Below, piece by piece: positions 47,098 to 53,090 of a stretch of DNA of 64,000 bases. This DNA is from JAXLVB01 sp046329195 (GTDB lineage Bacteria; Bacteroidota; Bacteroidia; Cytophagales; Spirosomataceae), in NCBI GenBank assembly GCA_046329195.1, contig JAXLVB010000001.1, positions 1,922,001-1,986,000 of the forward strand. The letters run 5' to 3'. The notes under the pieces were generated by a model that saw nothing but the letters and a program-made list of their open reading frames with translations, did not search any database and had not been told where the DNA came from. The position numbers were made by a program, and so were the translations under genes. Each line of letters opens with the position of its first letter. Position 1 is the stretch's first letter.

Positions 47098-47260
47098 TTG
47101 ACGATTCAAAATTGCAGCCTCAAATCGCCTCTACAAAATTTGATTCAATGAAGTGTCAATTCTAAACCTTCAATAGTCGAAATTGAGCATTGAATTGATA
47201 TAAAGTCACTATCAAATTTTCAAAAACCGCATAACTGTTTAACTATCTGATGATTACAAA
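47098..47260 (-). repeat. Amplified promoter/upstream element, copy A (P4 operon)
   Basis: This is one of five related ~160-base units. It contains -7 CAATTTTG (47107-47114, minus strand) and, further upstream, two TCAAYG-type direct repeats 25 bases apart. The unit abuts the terminator of the next operon. Confidence 0.8.
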
Positions 47261-47264
47261 AAAA

Positions 47265-47292
47265 GAAGCCACCTCAGTTGCGAGGTGGCTTC
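47265..47292 (-). terminator. Terminator of the P6-P5 operon
   Basis: A perfect 11-base stem GAAGCCACCTC/GAGGTGGCTTC with a six-base loop and an A-rich plus-strand tract before it. The same stem recurs at 49744, 50534 and 51133. Confidence 0.88.
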
Positions 47293-47317
47293 TGTTATCA
47301 AAAGCTATTCGGGGCGC

Positions 47318-47464
47318 TTAGTCGTTGCACCAGCAGGTTTTGTCGGCACCGCAGGTTTTGCCAGTTTGTGGCTTTGCACCGGCCATAATGCCTTGGGCTT
47401 GTGACTTTGAAAGGCTTACAATTTTGTTTGTTCTGAGGGCGAGTTTTGAAATGTTCTTTTTCAT
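47318..47464 (-). CDS. Lanthipeptide-type precursor P5 (CWCND family)
   Basis: The peptide has 48 residues. The leader is slightly different (LALRTNKIVSLSK) and ends MAGA. The core KPQTGKTCGADKTCWCND has three Cys and is a one-residue-longer variant of the P2/P19 core. It shares an operon with P6. Confidence 0.92.
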   Translation of the reverse strand: MKKNISKLALRTNKIVSLSKSQAQGIMAGAKPQTGKTCGADKTCWCND

Positions 47465-47493
47465 GGTGTCACAGCGATTTTGTTGCTGGTTTT

Positions 47494-47643
47494 TTATTGG
47501 CAACATACATAATAGCTCCCACCATGACAAGTATGTCCACCTGTCACTCCTTTAGCAGCCCCTACGACTCCTTGCATTTTTTCTATTGATAAACTTACAA
47601 TTTTGTCAGTTTTAAGGGCGAGTTTTGAAATGTTCTTTTTCAT
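47494..47643 (-). CDS. Lanthipeptide-type precursor P6
   Basis: The peptide has 49 residues. Leader LALKTDKIVSLS, then IEKMQGVVGA; the cleavage site is GA (28-29). The core AKGVTGGHTCHGGSYYVCCQ has three Cys, an adjacent Cys pair and two His. First gene of the P6-P5 operon. Confidence 0.9.
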   Translation of the reverse strand: MKKNISKLALKTDKIVSLSIEKMQGVVGAAKGVTGGHTCHGGSYYVCCQ

Positions 47644-47682
47644 GGCGATTGTTGTTGTTTGAGTTGTTTTTGTTTGACGATT

Positions 47683-47690
47683 CAAAGTTG
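47683..47690 (-). promoter_or_regulatory. -7 element of the P6-P5 operon
   Basis: CAACTTTG on the minus strand, 40 bases before the P6 start, inside the conserved TTTGAATCGTCAAACA start region shared by many precursor promoters. Confidence 0.55.
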
Positions 47691-47787
47691 CATCACAGAA
47701 CCACGCTACCAAAATCAATCAGTCCCAACCGTAGGTAATAGCCACTGAAGCGTAAAAGCAAATGTGCGAAGCGTTTGTAATAAAAAA

Positions 47788-47819
47788 GCGATGCCATCAC
47801 TCTAAGTGATGGCATCGCT
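47788..47819 (-). terminator. Terminator of P7
   Basis: A perfect 13-base stem (47788-47800 with 47807-47819), followed by a U-tract in the minus-strand transcript. Confidence 0.88.
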
Positions 47820-47871
47820 GGGGTCGGTATCTTGCTGGGGTTACATTGATAAATGTATTCAGCTGTTTTGC

Positions 47872-48051
47872 TTAACAATTGTACGACTGGCCACTGTTAC
47901 TGGGGGCTTTAATGCAATTGTACGACTGCCCACTGTTGCTGGGTTTGAGTGTGGTTGGCGGGAAACCACCCATTACATTAGCCAAAGAGGCGCTGTTCAA
48001 CGATACAACTTTGTCTGTTTTCAACGAAAGGGTTTTTACTTGCTTTTTCAT
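47872..48051 (-). CDS. Lanthipeptide-type precursor P7 with duplicated core
   Basis: The peptide has 59 residues. The leader is like that of P1 and ends MGG. The 30-residue core contains the nonapeptide SNSGQSYNC twice, separated by IKAP, and both repeats are nearly identical at the DNA level. Two Cys. It may give a two-ring product or a tandem of the P1 product. Confidence 0.92.
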   Translation of the reverse strand: MKKQVKTLSLKTDKVVSLNSASLANVMGGFPPTTLKPSNSGQSYNCIKAPSNSGQSYNC

Positions 48052-48097
48052 GGCGTTACGTGTTTTGGATTGTGATTCTTTGTTGTGATTAACGATA

Positions 48098-48105
48098 CAA
48101 AGATG
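48098..48105 (-). promoter_or_regulatory. -7 element of the P7 promoter
   Basis: CATCTTTG on the minus strand, 47 bases before the P7 start. The surrounding ~130 bases duplicate the P1 upstream region. Confidence 0.6.
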
Positions 48106-48148
48106 CACCCTCCAATACCCCATTTTCCATACTAACTTGTTTGTATTT

Positions 48149-48340
48149 TTAGCAAGTTATCGTATTCCCTTGCACTAAGGTAGGGCAAGCTGGCCCTATC
48201 GAGGTCATGAGTTGTGGACCACCCCCAGGGCCTGTGCCCATAATGAACGGCTTTGCCGTACCACCTTTTACGCCTTTCATGGCCGAAAAGCTCATCACCC
48301 GCTCGGTGTGGAGGTTGAGTATTTTGAGTTGCTTTTTCAT
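48149..48340 (-). CDS. Lanthipeptide-type precursor P8 (long-core group)
   Basis: The peptide has 63 residues. The leader is of a second type (LNLHTERVMSFSAMKGVKGG, 27 residues before the cut). The 36-residue core is Gly/Pro/Thr-rich with two Cys, the last residue being Cys. Last gene of the P11-P8 operon. Confidence 0.88.
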   Translation of the reverse strand: MKKQLKILNLHTERVMSFSAMKGVKGGTAKPFIMGTGPGGGPQLMTSIGPACPTLVQGNTITC

Positions 48341-48352
48341 GATTATACTATG

Positions 48353-48550
48353 TTAGCAAGATTGGGTAGCTCCTTGTGCAGAGCCATTGATAGTAGGTTC
48401 GGTGGCCAAGGTTGTACCCCACTGTGGTGGCTGTGGAGCCGCTTTCGTAAAATTACAGTAGAGGGTAATTCCGCCCTTTACACTCTTCATAGCTGAAAGG
48501 CTCATCACTCGCTCGGTGCGAAGACTAAGTTGTTTGAGTTGCTTTTTCAT
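48353..48550 (-). CDS. Lanthipeptide-type precursor P9 (long-core group)
   Basis: The peptide has 65 residues. Leader LSLRTERVMSLSAMKSVKGG. The 38-residue core begins ITLYCNFT, as in P10, and ends GATQSC. Two Cys and eight Thr/Ser or more. It lies 12 bases upstream of P8. Confidence 0.9.
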   Translation of the reverse strand: MKKQLKQLSLRTERVMSLSAMKSVKGGITLYCNFTKAAPQPPQWGTTLATEPTINGSAQGATQSC

Positions 48551-48573
48551 GGTATTATGTTGTTTAGTGTTTA

Positions 48574-48759
48574 TTAACAGAATACAGTGGTCCCCTTTAC
48601 CACAGTTGGATCAATTGAAGAGGTACAGGGCGATGTCCGTGGAGGAAGTACATTCGTAAAATTACAGTAAAGTGTATATCCACCTTTTATGCTTTTCATA
48701 GCCGAGAGGCTTATCACCCGCTCGGTGTGGAGGTTGAGTGTTTTGAGTTGTTTTTTCAT
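48574..48759 (-). CDS. Lanthipeptide-type precursor P10 (long-core group)
   Basis: The peptide has 61 residues. Leader LNLHTERVISLSAMKSIKGG. The core begins YTLYCNFT (shared with P9), has a Cys in TSPCTSS and ends GTTVFC: three Cys and many Ser/Thr. Confidence 0.9.
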   Translation of the reverse strand: MKKQLKTLNLHTERVISLSAMKSIKGGYTLYCNFTNVLPPRTSPCTSSIDPTVVKGTTVFC

Positions 48760-48789
48760 GACTTGTTGATTAAAATGTTTGAATGAAGG

Positions 48790-48999
48790 CTAACAGCCTA
48801 TAGTTACTCCTTGATTGTAGGTTGGTAGGCCTTTTATGATGGTGGTGTCATACTGAGGGGGAGGGCAGCCGTAGGTAGTCCAGCAAGCATCATAGGAGCC
48901 ACAACGAGTAGATACGGCTCCGCCAGCTATGGTGTGTAAGGTGTTGAGCCGCACGATGCGCTCATGGCGTAATTGGAGTTTTTTGACTTGCTTTTTCAT
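48790..48999 (-). CDS. Lanthipeptide-type precursor P11 (long-core group)
   Basis: The peptide has 69 residues, the longest of the array. The leader is divergent (LQLRHERIVRLNTLHTIAGG). The 42-residue core has four Cys (TRCGSYDACWTTYGC... and a final VTIGC). First gene of the P11-P8 operon. Confidence 0.9.
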   Translation of the reverse strand: MKKQVKKLQLRHERIVRLNTLHTIAGGAVSTRCGSYDACWTTYGCPPPQYDTTIIKGLPTYNQGVTIGC

Positions 49000-49042
49000 G
49001 GGGTATGATTGTTTAAAGATGTACGTGTCGTGATTGACGGTT

Positions 49043-49050
49043 CAAACATA
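49043..49050 (-). promoter_or_regulatory. -7 element of the P11-P8 operon
   Basis: TATGTTTG on the minus strand is a perfect TAnnTTTG match, about 45 bases before the P11 start. Confidence 0.65.
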
Positions 49051-49124
49051 ACCAATACCAAAGGGGAGATGCCACTATAATACAGCCAGATGGTAATAGT
49101 GCTTGGTGAACCAAGAAAAACAAA

Positions 49125-49150
49125 AAGCGAAGGTATTGCTACCTTCGCTT
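49125..49150 (-). terminator. Terminator of the P13-P12 operon
   Basis: A perfect 11-base stem AAGCGAAGGTA/TACCTTCGCTT with a four-base loop and a downstream U-rich tract on the minus strand. Confidence 0.88.
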
Positions 49151-49174
49151 CTCTCAATTTGAAAATCGTATGAA

Positions 49175-49312
49175 TTAACATCTACAACTCATGGTAAATT
49201 GTTGACAAGTTCCAGTAGTAGGTCTTCCTCCCATCAACTGCATGGTTTGGCTTTTTGAAAGATTTACAATCTTGTCTGTCTTGAGGGCGAGTTTGTTTGC
49301 TGGCTTTTTCAT
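49175..49312 (-). CDS. Lanthipeptide-type precursor P12
   Basis: The peptide has 45 residues. Leader LALKTDKIVNLSK ends LMGG. The core RPTTGTCQQFTMSCRC has three Cys and four Thr/Ser. It is in an operon with P13. Confidence 0.9.
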   Translation of the reverse strand: MKKPANKLALKTDKIVNLSKSQTMQLMGGRPTTGTCQQFTMSCRC

Positions 49313-49361
49313 GGTGTTATGATTCTTGAGTTTTTTAAAAAGTTAAATAGTATCTCTTCAT

Positions 49362-49517
49362 TTAGCAGTTGAATCTTGTGGGACAAAATCTCGAACATTC
49401 ACAATCTGTTTGAAAAGTGATCGATGGCTGGCCTCCTACTATCTGCTGAGCTTTATGAGTTGAAAGGCTTACAATTTTGTCGGTCTTGAGTGTGAGTTTG
49501 TTTACTGTCTTTTTCAT
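49362..49517 (-). CDS. Lanthipeptide-type precursor P13
   Basis: The peptide has 51 residues. Leader LTLKTDKIVSLST ends IVGG. The 22-residue core has four Cys in the spacing DCECSRFC...FNC and few Ser/Thr (one Ser, three Thr). First gene of its operon. Confidence 0.9.
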   Translation of the reverse strand: MKKTVNKLTLKTDKIVSLSTHKAQQIVGGQPSITFQTDCECSRFCPTRFNC

Positions 49518-49572
49518 GGCTTGTATTTGTTAAAAGGTTGTTGTTTGGTTTGTGTTTTGTGTTGTTGTCGTG

Positions 49573-49740
49573 TATGACGATTCAAAATTGCAGCCTTCAA
49601 TCCCCTCTACAAAATTTGATTCAATGAAGTGTAGATTATAGACTATCAATGGTTGAAAGCGGCTGATGAATTGATATTAAGTAACTATCAAATTCCTAAA
49701 AATTACATAATTACTTAACTATCTGATAATTACAAAAAAT
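49573..49740 (-). repeat. Amplified promoter/upstream element, copy B (P13 operon)
   Basis: Second copy of the unit at 47098-47260, more divergent in its middle but keeping -7 CAATTTTG (49583-49590) and the two TCAATG direct repeats 25 bases apart. Confidence 0.8.
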
Positions 49741-49743
49741 AAC

Positions 49744-49772
49744 AGAAGCCACTCCGTTTGGAGGTGGCTTCT
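49744..49772 (-). terminator. Terminator of the P16-P14 operon
   Basis: Stem AGAAGCCACTCC with GGAGGTGGCTTCT (one bulge), a variant of the hairpin at 47265. Confidence 0.82.
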
Positions 49773-49796
49773 GCTATCAAAAGCTATTTGGTGCGA

Positions 49797-49940
49797 TTAG
49801 TCGTTGCACCAGCAAACTGACAATTCTCCATTACGTGTCTTTTGAGCAGGGGCTCCAGCGTAAATGCCTTGGGCGTGTTCTTTAGAAAGAGTAACGATTT
49901 TGTCGGTCTTCAAGGTCAATGTTTTTACTGTCTTTTTCAT
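49797..49940 (-). CDS. Lanthipeptide-type precursor P14 (CWCND family)
   Basis: The peptide has 47 residues. Leader LTLKTDKIVTLSK ends IYAGA. The core PAQKTRNGELSVCWCND keeps only the two Cys of the CWC motif. Its DNA context is a copy of that of P2. Confidence 0.92.
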   Translation of the reverse strand: MKKTVKTLTLKTDKIVTLSKEHAQGIYAGAPAQKTRNGELSVCWCND

Positions 49941-49984
49941 GGGGTTCTGTATGTTTTGAGTTGCTTAATGGCTCTACTTTCTTA

Positions 49985-50128
49985 TCAATGACAAGTACAG
50001 ACTGTTTGACAAGACATAGAAGGCGCCCACGATGGTGCTATTCCTCCAGCTATTAGCTGTGCTTGATTTTTTGAAAGATTTACAATTTTGTCGGTTTTGA
50101 GGGCGAGTTTGTTTACTGGCTTTTTCAT
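49985..50128 (-). CDS. Lanthipeptide-type precursor P15
   Basis: The peptide has 47 residues. Leader LALKTDKIVNLSK ends IAGG. The core is identical to that of P3 (three Cys, ending CTCH). The leader differs from P3 at three positions. Confidence 0.92.
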   Translation of the reverse strand: MKKPVNKLALKTDKIVNLSKNQAQLIAGGIAPSWAPSMSCQTVCTCH

Positions 50129-50166
50129 GGCAATATGTTTGATTCGTTTTTTAGGTATTTGTTCTT

Positions 50167-50319
50167 TTAGCATAAGGTAGTTGTACACAAGCCAGTACAC
50201 GGGCAAGTTCCTGAAACAGGGATAGGTGGGCGGCCACCTATTACTTGAAGGGCTTGTTTCATTGAAAGACTTGTGATTTTGTCGGTTTTGAGTGTGAGTT
50301 TGTTTACTGTCTTTTTCAT
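50167..50319 (-). CDS. Lanthipeptide-type precursor P16
   Basis: The peptide has 50 residues. Leader LTLKTDKITSLSM ends VIGG. The 21-residue core ends GTCPCTGLCTTTLC: four Cys and six Thr/Ser, among the most Cys- and Thr-rich of the set. First gene of the P16-P15-P14 operon. Confidence 0.92.
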   Translation of the reverse strand: MKKTVNKLTLKTDKITSLSMKQALQVIGGRPPIPVSGTCPCTGLCTTTLC

Positions 50320-50377
50320 GAGTTGTGTTTGTTAAAAGGTTGTTGTTTGGTTTGTGTTTTGTGTTGTTGTCGTGTTT

Positions 50378-50530
50378 GACGATTCAAAATTGCAGCCTTA
50401 AATCACCTCTACAAAATTTGATTCAACGAAGTGTCGAATCTAAACCTTCAATGGTAGAAATTGGGCAATGAATGGATTTTAATAGTTGCCAAAATTTATC
50501 ACAATAAATTAATTATCAGATGGTTATAAA
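50378..50530 (-). repeat. Amplified promoter/upstream element, copy C (P16 operon)
   Basis: Third copy, with -7 CAATTTTG at 50385-50392 and TCAACG/TCAATG direct repeats 25 bases apart. Confidence 0.8.
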
Positions 50531-50533
50531 AAA

Positions 50534-50561
50534 GAAGCCATCTCGTTTGAGAGGTGGCTTC
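50534..50561 (-). terminator. Terminator of the P18-P17 operon
   Basis: Stem GAAGCCATCTC with GAGGTGGCTTC (one G-U pair); same family as the hairpin at 47265. Confidence 0.82.
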
Positions 50562-50585
50562 TTTGCCGAAAAGTGTTCCGTACGA

Positions 50586-50726
50586 TTAGTCATTGCACCA
50601 GCAAACAGAGAGTACCGCTGCTGTTTTGCCTGATTTTGCTCCGCCTACGATACCTTGAGCATTTTCTTTGGTAAGGCTAACGATTTTGTCGGTTTTCAAG
50701 GTCAATGTTTTTACTGTCTTTTTCAT
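50586..50726 (-). CDS. Lanthipeptide-type precursor P17 (CWCND family)
   Basis: The peptide has 46 residues. Leader LTLKTDKIVSLTK ends IVGGA. The core KSGKTAAVLSVCWCND has two Cys. Second gene of the P18-P17 operon. Confidence 0.92.
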   Translation of the reverse strand: MKKTVKTLTLKTDKIVSLTKENAQGIVGGAKSGKTAAVLSVCWCND

Positions 50727-50781
50727 GGGGTTTGGTTTTGTATTGTTCGAGAGTTTTGTATAAGTAGAACGATTCTACTTC

Positions 50782-50928
50782 TTATTTACAAGAAAGACCT
50801 GTTGGGCAATTACATTGCGTATCAAATGTTACAGATGGTGCGCCTCCATGTACTTGCTGTGCTTGATTTTTTGAAAGGCTTACAATTTTGTCGGTTTTGA
50901 GTGTGAGTTTGTTTACTGTCTTTTTCAT
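50782..50928 (-). CDS. Lanthipeptide-type precursor P18
   Basis: The peptide has 48 residues. Leader LTLKTDKIVSLSK ends VHGG. The core APSVTFDTQCNCPTGLSCK has three Cys; it ends in Lys after the last Cys, unusual in this set. Confidence 0.92.
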   Translation of the reverse strand: MKKTVNKLTLKTDKIVSLSKNQAQQVHGGAPSVTFDTQCNCPTGLSCK

Positions 50929-50967
50929 GAGTTGTGTTTGTTAAAAGGTTGTTGTTTGGTTTGTGTT

Positions 50968-51130
50968 TGACGATTCAAAATTGCAGCCTTAAATCACCTC
51001 TACAAAATTTGATTCAACGAAGTGTCAATTCTAAACCTCCAATGGTAGAAATTAAGCATTGAATTGATATTGAGTCGCTATCAAATCCTCAAAAAATAAC
51101 ATAACTATTTGACTGCATGGTAATTACAAA
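50968..51130 (-). repeat. Amplified promoter/upstream element, copy D (P18 operon)
   Basis: Fourth copy, with -7 CAATTTTG at 50976-50983 and the 25-base-spaced repeats. Confidence 0.8.
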
Positions 51131-51132
51131 AA

Positions 51133-51170
51133 TAACAGCAGCCACCTCAGTTGAGAGGTGGCTGCTGTTA
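51133..51170 (-). terminator. Terminator of the P20-P19 operon
   Basis: A 16-base stem (51133-51148 with 51155-51170), extended version of the hairpin family at 47265. Confidence 0.88.
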
Positions 51171-51190
51171 TCAAAAGCTATTCGGTGCGA

Positions 51191-51334
51191 TTAGTCGTTA
51201 CACCAGCAGATAGATGCGCCACATGTTTTGCCAGTGGTAGGCTTTGCACCAGCCATAATACCTTGGGCTTGGGCTCTAGAAAGGCTAACGATTTTGTCGG
51301 TTTTCAAGGTCAATGTTTTTACTGTCTTTTTCAT
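51191..51334 (-). CDS. Lanthipeptide-type precursor P19 (CWCND family)
   Basis: The peptide has 47 residues. Leader LTLKTDKIVSLSR ends IMAGA. The core KPTTGKTCGASICWCND is identical to that of P2 although the genes are 4.6 kb apart. Confidence 0.93.
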   Translation of the reverse strand: MKKTVKTLTLKTDKIVSLSRAQAQGIMAGAKPTTGKTCGASICWCND

Positions 51335-51389
51335 GGGGTTTTGGCCTTACGGCATTTGTTGGTTGTTTGAAAGAATTGCTTGTGTAATC

Positions 51390-51533
51390 CTACAAACAGA
51401 TGATTTTAGATGATAATGTTGTTTTGATAGTGATTGCGCTTGGTGTGCCACCAACTACTTGTTGCGTTTGACTAGCCGAAAGACTAACGATTCGATCGGT
51501 TTTGAGGGCGAGTTTTTTTGCTGTCTTTTTCAT
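51390..51533 (-). CDS. Lanthipeptide-type precursor P20
   Basis: The peptide has 47 residues. Leader LALKTDRIVSLSA ends VVGG. The core TPSAITIKTTLSSKIICL has one Cys and seven Thr/Ser. It is the only one ending in Leu. First gene of the P20-P19 operon. Confidence 0.88.
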   Translation of the reverse strand: MKKTAKKLALKTDRIVSLSASQTQQVVGGTPSAITIKTTLSSKIICL

Positions 51534-51577
51534 GGGGTTGTTTGTTAAAAAGGTTGTTGCTGATTTGTGTTATTGTC

Positions 51578-51720
51578 GTGTTTGACGATTCAAAATTGCA
51601 GCCTCAAATCGCCTCTACAAAATTTGATTCAATGAAGTGTCAAATCCTTTGTTTCAATAGTAGAATTTATCTGATGAATTGATTGGGGGCTTTATCTATC
51701 TCGATGGATTGATGACTAAC
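51578..51720 (-). repeat. Amplified promoter/upstream element, copy E (P20 operon)
   Basis: Fifth copy, divergent in its distal half, with -7 CAATTTTG at 51591-51598. Confidence 0.75.
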
Positions 51721-51731
51721 AATAAAAACCA

Positions 51732-51763
51732 AAAGAGCTACCCCTTGTGAGAGATAGCTCTTT
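51732..51763 (-). terminator. Terminator of the P26-P21 operon
   Basis: Nine-base stem AAAGAGCTA/TAGCTCTTT with a 14-base loop, 33 bases after the P21 stop. Confidence 0.7.
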
Positions 51764-51795
51764 AACTAACTACAATACATTGACCTATTTTCTGC

Positions 51796-51924
51796 CTAAC
51801 ATTGATTGCAGAGTGACCCTGTTACAGCAGGTTTAGCCGCTCCTATAATCTGCTGAGCACGGCTTTTAGAAAGGCTCACGATTTTGTCAGTTTTGAGGCT
51901 AAGTTTGATGAGTTGTTTTTTCAT
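51796..51924 (-). CDS. Lanthipeptide-type precursor P21
   Basis: The peptide has 42 residues. Leader LSLKTDKIVSLSK ends IIGA. The core AKPAVTGSLCNQC has two Cys and one Thr, one Ser. Last gene of the six-gene P26-P21 operon. Confidence 0.9.
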   Translation of the reverse strand: MKKQLIKLSLKTDKIVSLSKSRAQQIIGAAKPAVTGSLCNQC

Positions 51925-51948
51925 GGCTATACATTGATGTGTTCAAAT

Positions 51949-51980
51949 TACCTACTCTATTTAAGGTTTTCAGCTTCCCC
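51949..51980 (-). promoter_or_regulatory. Conserved pre-start element upstream of P21
   Basis: One of six copies of a motif reading GCCGAAAAC-type ... AGAGTAGGYA on the minus strand, about 25 bases before the start codon. The others precede P24, P25, P26, P28 and P29. Confidence 0.6.
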
Positions 51981-51995
51981 TTTTGCTCTTCACCA

Positions 51996-52124
51996 CTAAC
52001 ACTTTTTGGAGTTATCTTTTTGGTCAACAACAATCCCTCTGCCTCTGATGTCTTGTATGGCATTTTTGGAAAGGCTCACGATTTTGTCAGTTTTGAGGCT
52101 GAGTGTTGATACTTGTTTTTTCAT
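51996..52124 (-). CDS. Lanthipeptide-type precursor P22
   Basis: The peptide has 42 residues. Leader LSLKTDKIVSLSK, but the cleavage motif reads GR (28-29) instead of GG/GA. The core GIVVDQKDNSKKC is highly charged with one Ser and one Cys. It is a paralogue of P25. Confidence 0.88.
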   Translation of the reverse strand: MKKQVSTLSLKTDKIVSLSKNAIQDIRGRGIVVDQKDNSKKC

Positions 52125-52178
52125 GGTTGTAAATCAGTTTAGTAAGTTGTTCATTATCAGTAGTTGGAGTGTATTCTT

Positions 52179-52310
52179 TTAACACGTACCATAGTAAATG
52201 GTAGTTGGCGCAGCTTTTTTAGCACCTCCTGCTACTTGTTGAGCCGAAGCCTTTGACAGACTTACGATTTTGTCCGTTTTGAGGCTGAGTTTGATGAGTT
52301 GTTTTTTCAT
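52179..52310 (-). CDS. Lanthipeptide-type precursor P23
   Basis: The peptide has 43 residues. Leader LSLKTDKIVSLSK ends VAGG. The core AKKAAPTTIYYGTC has one Cys, three Thr and a Tyr pair. Confidence 0.9.
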   Translation of the reverse strand: MKKQLIKLSLKTDKIVSLSKASAQQVAGGAKKAAPTTIYYGTC

Positions 52311-52328
52311 GGCTGTAAATGGTTGAAT

Positions 52329-52457
52329 TTAACACTGATGACAATGGCTTGGCCCTGATACTCCACGACCACCCCCTACTACTTCTTGGGCTTGTTTTTT
52401 AGACAGATTGACGATTTTATCAGTTTTGAGGTTGAGTTTTGAGATTTGCTTTTTCAT
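52329..52457 (-). CDS. Lanthipeptide-type precursor P24
   Basis: The peptide has 42 residues. Leader LNLKTDKIVNLSK ends VVGG. The core GRGVSGPSHCHQC has two Cys and two His. Confidence 0.9.
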   Translation of the reverse strand: MKKQISKLNLKTDKIVNLSKKQAQEVVGGGRGVSGPSHCHQC

Positions 52458-52480
52458 GACTTTAAAATGATGTGTTCAAA

Positions 52481-52512
52481 TACCTACTCTGTTTAAGGTT
52501 TTCGGCTGCCCC
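52481..52512 (-). promoter_or_regulatory. Conserved pre-start element upstream of P24
   Basis: Second copy of the AGAGTAGG element, in the gap between P25 and P24, 24 bases before the P24 start. Confidence 0.6.
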
Positions 52513-52539
52513 TTTGTGCTTTATTTTTGAGAGCCCCCA

Positions 52540-52668
52540 CTAACACTTTTTGGAGTTATCTTTTTGGTCAACAATGACCCCTCCCCCTCTAATGGCTTGT
52601 GTGGCATTGCTAGAAAGGCGCAAGATTTTGTCAGTTTTCAAACCGAGTGTTGATATTTGTTTTTTCAT
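52540..52668 (-). CDS. Lanthipeptide-type precursor P25
   Basis: The peptide has 42 residues. Leader LGLKTDKILRLSS ends IRGG. The core GVIVDQKDNSKKC differs from that of P22 only in its first residues. The downstream spacer also matches that of P22, so this is a gene-plus-spacer duplication. Confidence 0.88.
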   Translation of the reverse strand: MKKQISTLGLKTDKILRLSSNATQAIRGGGVIVDQKDNSKKC

Positions 52669-52692
52669 GGCTGTAAATACATTTAACTATTT

Positions 52693-52720
52693 TGCCTACT
52701 CTGCTCAGTTTTCGGCAGCC
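52693..52720 (-). promoter_or_regulatory. Conserved pre-start element upstream of P25
   Basis: Third copy of the AGAGTAGG element, between P26 and P25. Confidence 0.6.
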
Positions 52721-52747
52721 CTGTTTGTTGTAGTTGTGCTTGTTGTC

Positions 52748-52888
52748 TTATTGACAGATCGTCCCCACAGTCTCGCAGTTACTCGTGCCTCTGGATACAG
52801 CTCCTCCTACAATGGATTGTAGTTTCATGGTTGACAAGCTTAGTACTTTGTCAGTTTTTAAGGTTGGTTTTACGATTTGTTTTTTCAT
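52748..52888 (-). CDS. Lanthipeptide-type precursor P26
   Basis: The peptide has 46 residues. Leader PTLKTDKVLSLST ends IVGG. The core AVSRGTSNCETVGTICQ has two Cys and five Ser/Thr. First gene of the P26-P21 operon, under operator S1. Confidence 0.9.
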   Translation of the reverse strand: MKKQIVKPTLKTDKVLSLSTMKLQSIVGGAVSRGTSNCETVGTICQ

Positions 52889-52912
52889 GGTTGTAAATAC
52901 ATTTAATTGTTT

Positions 52913-52940
52913 TGCCTACTCTGTTCAGTTTTCGGCGGCC
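52913..52940 (-). promoter_or_regulatory. Conserved 5'-UTR element upstream of P26
   Basis: Fourth copy of the AGAGTAGG element. It lies between the -7 element (52963-52970) and the start codon, so it is in the mRNA leader. Confidence 0.65.
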
Positions 52941-52962
52941 CTGTTTGTTGTGATTAACGATA

Positions 52963-53032
52963 CAAAGTTGTGCTCGTTTGCGTGGCTGACCAAATCTGCT
53001 TTGCCAACGGTAGCTTTGGTTTTACCATCGGT
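52963..53032 (-). promoter_or_regulatory. P26 promoter with LytTR-type operator S1
   Basis: On the minus strand: ACCGATGGTAAA (53021-53032), nine bases, ACCGTTGGCAAA (53000-53011), about 30 bases, then -7 CAACTTTG (52963-52970). The repeats have a 21-base period, two DNA turns, on one face of the helix. The probable binder is the LytTR regulator encoded at 58480-59223 (inference). Confidence 0.75.
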
Positions 53033-53042
53033 TCAAAAAACA

Positions 53043-53083
53043 AAAAAGCCGCCTCCAAAAGTGACTTGGAGGCGGCTTTTTTT
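53043..53083 (-). terminator. Terminator of the propeller lipoprotein gene
   Basis: A 15-base perfect stem (53044-53058 with 53066-53080) with flanking A and T tracts, eight bases after the stop. Confidence 0.9.
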
Positions 53084-53090
53084 GTGGTTT

